The notes beneath the pieces are model-generated. The model had not been told where the DNA came from and did no database searches. It saw only the letters and a program-made list of their open reading frames with translations. From Symsagittifera roscoffensis (Eukaryota; Xenacoelomorpha; Acoela; Convolutidae), in the NCBI RefSeq assembly GCF_963678635.1, contig NC_087067.1:49085618-49149617 (forward strand): a DNA stretch of 64,000 nucleotides, read 5' to 3'. Below, piece by piece: positions 12,801-21,800 of this stretch (positions are counted from its first letter, which is position 1; each line of letters begins with the position of its first letter). Made by a program: the position numbers and the translations under genes.

Positions 12801-15800
12801 GGTTGTGGTGTAAAAGTTTCAAGTTTGCAATTTTGATAAAATGACAATTATTTCTGATGTCACTCTGGTACGCAACTCAGCCTTGCTGTATAATTGATTC
12901 ACTTTTGTAAATACACTCATAAGAACAAGTGTCGTGTAATCGGGAACGGGACTTATTTTTATATAAAGTAAACAGCTTTTCTTAAAAACCTCCAAGAAAA
13001 TGAACTTGCCTTTTTATTGAACCCTTGTTGAAACAAGCGTTAGCTTTCAAGATTCAACAAAAAATAAATTCAGTCTAAAAACTTTTTGAATTTCAAGAAT
13101 AAATATCATCTGAGAAAACTGGATCAATAAGTAATTTTTTATTGCACTGAGAGCTCCACTTTCGAAGTCAAAACTCGTTCAGATTTTTCCGTGCTATTTC
13201 CGCTTTTGTAATGGGGCGTAATTTGTCTTCCTATATCAATTGTATTGAACTCAAAACGAAATCATATCGCTGAAAGCCCATTGTGAGTAAGAAACCGCAA
13301 AAGATCAATTTTGGTAGTCAAACCGCAAAAGATCAATTTTGGCGTGAAAAAAAATTCTGAAGATTTCTCATTAAAAATGCCTTCACTACGTTCATTGACA
13401 CTTAAAAAGCAATTATTTATCCAATTTGAGAAATTTCCGCGGAGAAATGACAAAAAATAGACAAAAACCCGCTTGAAGGAAAATCAGATCAAATTGATTA
13501 GTTTGATCTGTCTTATATAATATCCTTCTTTCTCAGTAATTTCGACCTCAATCTGTGATAAAAACTTTAAGTTTTCCTTTTTCATTATTTTTTCTCCATT
13601 TACAATGAGCAGATCTAAAGATCTACAGTGCTGATTTAAATTAACCGGACAAAACTCGTTAAACTTGAAATTTAAAACGCATTTTTCTCAAATTGGGTTG
13701 AATTTAAGAGAAAACGTATGAAGACAAAATTCGCTTAAAATTTTAGCAGAATTAATATGATGTAATTTGTTTTGCAAATTTGGGGTCCAAAGTTTTACCC
13801 CAAAACTGGTTGATTTTGGCTTTTCTAAGTTTACCATATGGTTTGGAAGTTATGGTTCATTAAAAACGCAAAATCAATTTTTTAAAAGATTTTTTTTTCG
13901 CTTAAATAAGCTCTATCATACTTATTAGAAAGGTTGCCTTTGTACCCTGAGTTCGAATCTCGACGGGATTTTTTTTTTCAATTGCATTAAATTGAAAAAA
14001 AAAATTCGGGAAAACTGAATTGTCAGGCTTTCGTTTCTTTGCTCATATTTTTTTGGCTTATTTCTTCCATTACGAATTTTTCCAGCATAAATTAGTTACG
14101 GGTTGATGATTTACTTTGGTAATTTGTAAATTTGCTTGCACTAACTAAGTAAATTTTCGTTTTTTCGCTTAAAAGCTTTATTCGGCATAAATAGTTTCGG
14201 CTTATGTTTCTCGGATCTTAAAAACGATTTTGTGTCGTTTAAAAGCAAAAATTTGATTATTATTTTAGGCAAAAAAATACAAGAGGGTTGTGGTGTAAAA
14301 GTTTCAAGTTTGCAATTTTGATAAAATGACAATTATTTCTGATGTCACTCTGGTACGCAACTCAGCCTTGCTGTATAATTGATTCACTTTTGTAAATACA
14401 CTCATAAGAACAAGTGTCGTGTAATCGGGAACGGGACTTATTTTTATATAAAGTAAACAGCTTTTCTTAAAAACCTCCAAGAAAATGAACTTGCCTTTTT
14501 ATTGAACCCTTGTTGAAACAAGCGTTAGCTTTCAAGATTCAACAAAAAATAAATTCAGTCTAAAAACTTTTTGAATTTCAAGAATAAATATCATCTGAGA
14601 AAACTGGATCAATAAGTAATTTTTTATTGCACTGAGAGCTCCACTTTCGAAGTCAAAACTCGTTCAGATTTTTCCGTGCTATTTCCGCTTTTGTAATGGG
14701 GCGTAATTTGTCTTCCTATATCAATTGTATTGAACTCAAAACGAAATCATATCGCTGAAAGCCCATTGTGAGTAAGAAACCGCAAAAGATCAATTTTGGT
14801 AGTCAAACCGCAAAAGATCAATTTTGGCGTGAAAAAAAATTCTGAAGATTTCTCATTAAAAATGCCTTCACTACGTTCATTGACACTTAAAAAGCAATTA
14901 TTTATCCAATTTGAGAAATTTCCGCGGAGAAATGACAAAAAATAGACAAAAACCCGCTTGAAGGAAAATCAGATCAAATTGATTAGTTTGATCTGTCTTA
15001 TATAATATCCTTCTTTCTCAGTAATTTCGACCTCAATCTGTGATAAAAACTTTAAGTTTTCCTTTTTCATTATTTTTTCTCCATTTACAATGAGCAGATC
15101 TAAAGATCTACAGTGCTGATTTAAATTAACCGGACAAAACTCGTTAAACTTGAAATTTAAAACGCATTTTTCTCAAATTGGGTTGAATTTAAGAGAAAAC
15201 GTATGAAGACAAAATTTGCTTAAAATTTTAGCAGAATTAATATGATGTAATTTGTTTTGCAAATTTGGGGTCCAAAGTTTTACCCCAAAACTGGTTGATT
15301 TTGGCTTTTCTAAGTTTACCATATGGTTTGGAAGTTATGGTTCATTAAAAACGCAAAATCAATTTTTTAAAAGATTTTTTTTTCGCTTAAATAAGCTCTA
15401 TCATACTTATTAGAAAGGTTGCCTTTGTACCCTGAGTTCGAATCTCGACGGGATTTTTTTTTTCAATTGCATTAAATTGAAAAAAAAAATTCGGGAAAAC
15501 TGAATTGTCAGGCTTTCGTTTCTTTGCTCATATTTTTTTGGCTTATTTCTTCCATTACGAATTTTTCCAGCATAAATTAGTTACGGGTTGATGATTTACT
15601 TTGGTAATTTGTAAATTTGCTTGCACTAACTAAGTAATTTTCGTTTTTTCGCTTAAAAGCTTTATTCGGCATAAATAGTTTCGGCTTATGTTTCTCGGAT
15701 CTTAAAAACGATTTTGTGTCGTTTAAAAGCAAAAATTTGATTATTATTTTAGGCAAAAAAATACAAGAGGGTTGTGGTGTAAAAGTTTCAAGTTTGCACT

Positions 15801-18800
15801 TTTGATAAAATGACAATTATTTCTGATGTCACTCTGGTACGCAACTCAGCCTTGCTGTATAATTGATTCACTTTTGTAAATACACTCATAAGAACAAGTG
15901 TCGTGTAATCGGGAACGGGACTTATTTTTATATAAAGTAAACAGCTTTTCTTAAAAACCTCCAAGAAAATGAACTTGCCTTTTTATTGAACCCTTGTTGA
16001 AACAAGCGTTAGCTTTCAAGATTCAACAAAAAATAAATTCAGTCTAAAAACTTTTTGAATTTCAAGAATAAATATCATCTGAAAAAACTGGATCAATAAG
16101 TAATTTTTTATTGCACTGAGAGCTCCACTTTCGAAGTTAAAACTCGTTCAGATTTTTCCGTGCTATTTCCGCTTTTGTAATGGGGCGTAATTTGTCTTCC
16201 TATATCAATTGTATTGAACTCAAAACGAAATCATATCGCTGAAAGCCCATTGTGAGTAAGAAACCGCAAAAGATCAATTTTGGTAGTCAAACCGCAAAAG
16301 ATCAATTTTGGCGTGAAAAAAAATTCTGAAGATTTCTCATTAAAAATGCCTTCACTACGTTCATTGACACTTAAAAAGCAATTATTTATCCAATTTGAGA
16401 AATTTCCGCGGAGAAATGACAAAAAATAGACAAAAACCCGCTTGAAGGAAAATCAGATCAAATTGATTAGTTTGATCTGTCTTATATAATATCCTTCTTT
16501 CTCAGTAATTTCGACCTCAATCTGTGATAAAAACTTTAAGTTTTCCTTTTTCATTATTTTTTCTCCATTTACAATGAGCAGATCTAAAGATCTACAGTGC
16601 TGATTTAAATTAACCGGACAAAACTCGTTAAACTTGAAATTTAAAACGCATTTTTCTCAAATTGGGTTGAATTTAAGAGAAAACGTATGAAGACAAAATT
16701 TGCTTAAAATTTTAGCAGAATTAATATGATGTAATTTGTTTTGCAAATTTGGGGTCCAAAGTTTTACCCCAAAACTGGTTCATTTTGGCTTTTCTAAGTT
16801 TACCATATGGTTTGGAATTTATGGTTCATTAAAAACGCAAAATCAATTTTTTAAAAGATTTTTTTTTCGCTTAAATAAGCTCTATCATACTTATTCGAAA
16901 GGTTGGCTTTGTACCCTGAGTTCGAATCTCTACGGGATTTTTTTTTCAATTGCATTAAATTGAGAAAAAAAATTCGGGAAAACTGAATTGTCAGGCTTTC
17001 GTTTATTTGCTCATATTTTTTTGGCTTATTTCTTCCATTACGAATTTTTCCAGCATAAATTAGTTACGGGTTGATGATTTACTTTGGTAATTTGTAAATT
17101 TGCTTGCACTAACTAAGTAAATTTTCGTTTTTTCGCTTAAAAGCTTTATTCGGCATAAATAGTTTCGGCTTATGTTTCTCGGATCTTAAAAACGATTTTG
17201 TGTCGTTTAAAAGCAAAAATTTGATTATTATTTTAGGCAAAAAAATACAAGAGGGTTGTGGTGTAAAAGTTTCAAGTTTGCAATTTTGATAGAATGACAA
17301 TTATTTCTGATGTCACTTTGATACGCAACTCAGCCTTGCTGTATAATTGATTCACTTTTGTAAATACACTCATAAGAACAAGTGTCGTGTAATAGGGAAC
17401 GGGACTTATTTTTATATAAAGTAAACAGCTTTTCTTAAAAACCTCCAAGAAAATGAACTTGCCTTTTTATTGAACCTTTGTTGAAACAAGCGTTAACTTT
17501 GAAGGTTCAACAAAAAATAATTTCAGTATAAAAACTTTTTGAATTTCAAGAATAAATATCATCTGAGAAAACTGGATCAATAAGTAATTTTTTATTGCAT
17601 TGAGAGCTCCACTTTCGAAGTTAAAACTCGTTGAGATTTTTCCGTGCTATTTCCGCTTTTGTAAAGGGGGGGTAATTTGTCTTCCTATATCAATTGTATT
17701 GAACTCAAAACGAAATCATATCGCTGAAAGCCCATTGTGAGTAAGAAACCGCAAAAGATCAATTTTGGTAGTCAAACCGCAAAAGATCAATTTTGGCGTG
17801 AAAAAAAATTCTGAAGATTTCTCATTAAAAAGGCCTTCACTATGTTCATTGACACTTAAAAAGCAATTATCTATCAAATTTGAGAAATTTCCGCGGAGAA
17901 ATGACAAAAAATAGACAAAAACCCGCTTGAAGGAAAATTAGATCAAATTGATTAGTTTAATCTGTCTTATATAATAACCTTCTTTCTCAGTAATTTCGAC
18001 CTCAATCTGTGATAAAAACTTTTAGTTTTCCTTTTTCATTATTTTTTCTCCATTTACAATGAGCAGATCTAAAGATCTACAGTGCTGATTTAAATTAACC
18101 GGACAAAACGCGTTAAACTTGAAATTAAAAACGCATTTTTCTCAAATTGAGTTGAGTTTAAGAGAAAACGTATGAAGACAAAATTTGCTTAAAATTTTAG
18201 CAGAATTAATATGATGTAATTTGTTTTGCAAATTTGGGGTCCAAAATTTTACCCCAAAACTGGTTCATTTTGGCTTTTCTTAGTTTATAAAAAATTACGC
18301 CAAAAATACCCAGTCGATCACACCCATAACTATATCAAAGTGAGCCCCTTACGTAGCCCAACAAACTTTAAGAAGGGTATATTCTTCAAAACATTTTATA
18401 AGTTAATTTATTTTGTTTGATAGACAAAAAAGATCGTTTTTACTATATAAAATACCAACTATTTATTCAAAAACAATTTTAAACGGTTTCAATTTGTTTT
18501 GGAGAATATACCCTTCTTAAAGTTTGTTGGGCTACGCAAAGGGCTCACTTTGATATAACTATGGCTGTGATCGACTGGTTATTTTTGATTAACTAAGAAA
18601 AGCCAAAATGACCCATTTTTGGGGTAAAATTTTGGACCCGAAACTCGCAAAACAAATTACACCATATTAATTCTGCTAAAATTTTAAGCAAATTTTGTCT
18701 TCATAGGTTTTCTCCTAAACTCAACCCAATTTGAGAAAAATGCGTTTTATATTTCAAATTTTTTTTTCATATCATGTTTTAAATTGCAAATTTAACGCGT

Positions 18801-21800
18801 TTTGTCCGGTTAATTTAAATCAGCACTGTAGTATAACACAACGATACTTTAACAGTGCGTTTTTGTTTTTGTAAAATGGTAGCCGAAATTCTATAACAAT
18901 TTTTCCACAACATCTCCAATTTCCCCGACTTCATGAAATTTTCTTCAAAATAAGAATAGTAAATGTTCGATCACTAAAAACAATATTGTCATACATTTTG
19001 CGAACTAACCCAGTTTACGAAAATTGGTTCCACACTGGTATACTTTTTCTGCAACTTAAAATTAAAAAGTAAAACAGAAACTAAGAAAATGTTGGCAACT
19101 AAAAAAACTGCATCATACTTTACATTTATGCAAAAAAATTCAAGGTATTTGAAAAGAAGGCACAATCACGCAACTCTAATCAACTTCTGATTCATAAAAG
19201 TCCATCTGACACCACTTATGATTCATAACCGTCCATTTGACAAACTCACTGGCGAAGCTCTTATTTGAATCAATTTTTCTTCTAATTTTTGCAATCAGAT
19301 ATAATCATGATTTCAAACAACTTGATTATGACCAGTGTAGAATCAATTTGAGACAAGATTAAACTCATTGCTTTTTTGTAAATAAGCACGCACAATAAAA
19401 AGAAAATATGTATTTCAAAAAATCAATAAAATCATCTAAAAAAATTTCGCATTTCTGAGAACTAAAACGTTACAAAATAACATGAGCGGAATTATCAATT
19501 TAAGTACACCACTTACGATACAACACAAACATAGCATGAGAAATTAGAAATAAAAATTGAGACGAAAGCTGCAAAGTCGATTTTTTTTTTGAAAATGTCA
19601 AGAAATGCTAGATCTACCAACTGTTTCATATCTTTGTCTCAAATAAAATGCAGCAACATATCCGACTATAGCAGAAACCCATTGAGCCAAAAAAAAAACA
19701 TTTAAAAGACTCTTATGCATAGGAAACTTGTTTCGCTCATCCAACGATGAAATATGATGCCACTAAGCCCCGATTAGGTATAAAACGAAAAAAAAATTTT
19801 CAAGTCGAGCATACAAAAAACAACGAAATTATAACGAACCAGAGCTGGTTAAATTGATTCCATTATTTTTTTTAAAAAAAAGAAAAAAAAACGGGTATTT
19901 GAAATGCAAACATGCTCAAAATATGTCAGTTGGTTGACGAAATTGCCGATTTGAGAAAATGATTAAGTGATTTTGTTCGACAATTGCGAGCACAATCTTT
20001 GCATAAGCAATATTTCGGCGCACATTAATAGACAGCATAAAAAATTTCAAAGTATAACAAAGTCCGCAAAAAATGTTGTCACTCAATTACCACTACAAAT
20101 GGTGCTTTAGAAAAAGCATTCAGGAACTTAGAAAAAAGCTGGTCCTTCAAAAAGATTCCGTGCTATGGGACCTAAGCAGACAAAAAAACAGACGGACAAT
20201 AGTCCGAAAAGTAGAAAAATTTGTTTGAAAAAAAAACAGGCCCCGGTCGAATCACAAGCCTTTATAGCCGCGAGCCGGTGTGTTATCTCTTTGACAGATG
20301 TGCCGGATTATTGATCGATTTTGAATATATTATGAAGCAAAATGAAACACCTGCGAAATTTTGCGAAAATTTTGCCGTGTTGTAGCAACTAAGCTGACAA
20401 AAAATAGGCAGACACGCAATAGGCTGACGAGTTAATGCAACTCACAGTTTAAAAAAAGACAAGTTCTTAGCCGGTTTCAAACCACTGATATTTGTTGTCC
20501 CAGAAACAGACCACAAGATAAATTAAAATTGAAAAAGAAAGCCTGAACAACGGGATTTGTTTCAAAATCTAGAACAACATTAATCGCTAAGCATGGCCGG
20601 TACTGAAAACCCGCTAAGTGAAAAAAGCTCAAATCATTAAGAGAATAGGTAAAAATTTGAAGCCATAGCCAACAATTTGTTGAAAAAGGCCAATAAATTC
20701 AAAGACACTGAAAAAAACTTTTACAACATATATTAGTTTTGCTTTTTATAAGGATATTGCAAGCAAGTGCTAGAACTTTTAAACATTAAAGCTTTGTTCA
20801 CAGAATTCCTTTTAACTTTTTTTATCAGAAAAAAAACGAAAAGCTGACTCTTTTTTTTCATCAAATTTACGAACATGCTTGGGCCGACAAAAAAATTAGT
20901 TACCGGGCTAACGTTTGTATGCTTATTTTTTATCGACAAAATTTTCACAGCATAAATTTTTCTTCTGATTTGAGCAAATTTTGCTTATATGAAAGCCATT
21001 TTGATTTGATTCTGTAATAACGCGGGTAATAGAGTTCCAAAAAAATTTGTTCAAATTGAGAAACTTTGCTCGCTCAGATTTAAACTGTGTGCATGATATG
21101 ATGACGCTCGCTAGTCGCAAACGTAGTAACACTTAAGACAGGTAACCGCGACTAAGCAATGTTCTTTGTGGAGCGGAGAGAAAGCAGAAAGACCACAACG
21201 ATACCTAACAGCAGGCTGAAATTTGGCGTCGAGAAAGTGTGAGACGAGATCTTTGATGGAAACGGCGTTTCACTAAGCACCAGCGAAAGGCAGAGACATA
21301 CTGGAGATCGGCGCGGTTCCTGGTATTTGAAAGTGTGGCAAACGAGCTAGTGTAGTTAACCTTCTCAGAAAGTTTATGAAACAACATCTGAGAGCAATTC
21401 TCGGTGAAAGCGATAGCACCAGTACTGTCAAGGAAAGTGGTTAGCGACGCCGTTTTTTTAGCCAGAGGAATCAAGAAAAACTGGAACTTGATGATCCGTG
21501 GAGAGATACATGTCGAGCCGTTTGTTCTTAATGGGAAGCAAAAGCAGACCAAGCATCATCGGTATCTGGAGAACCAAGCACGGCAGAGCGCATGAGCAAC
21601 TGAGGTAGGTAGATAACTCAGAGAGCAAATAACTTTAGTAGCAGAAGCAAGTGCGCAAATCCCCGAAGAAAAATTACGGGCTTACTTGTCCAGCTTATTA
21701 AAAGGTTTGTTGGTAGTTGCGACTGAAAAAGAGGAATTCCCGAAGTGACCTCCAACAATTAGAACCTTTGGTGACTAATATGCCGTTCTGGCATACTGTT

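Noticed and set aside
11172-17907. Repeated 63-codon minus-strand frames in each array unit
   Set aside because: They recur only because the DNA is tandemly repeated. They have no domain, are rich in Lys, Asn and Phe as AT-rich DNA dictates, and lack any sign of codon-level conservation against the diverged outer units.
21205-21552. 115-codon minus-strand frame with a faint likeness to retroelement polymerase ([17 protein letters not shown])
   Set aside because: Only a short run is suggestive and the neighbouring DNA shows no supporting domains, so I cannot call it a retroelement fossil.
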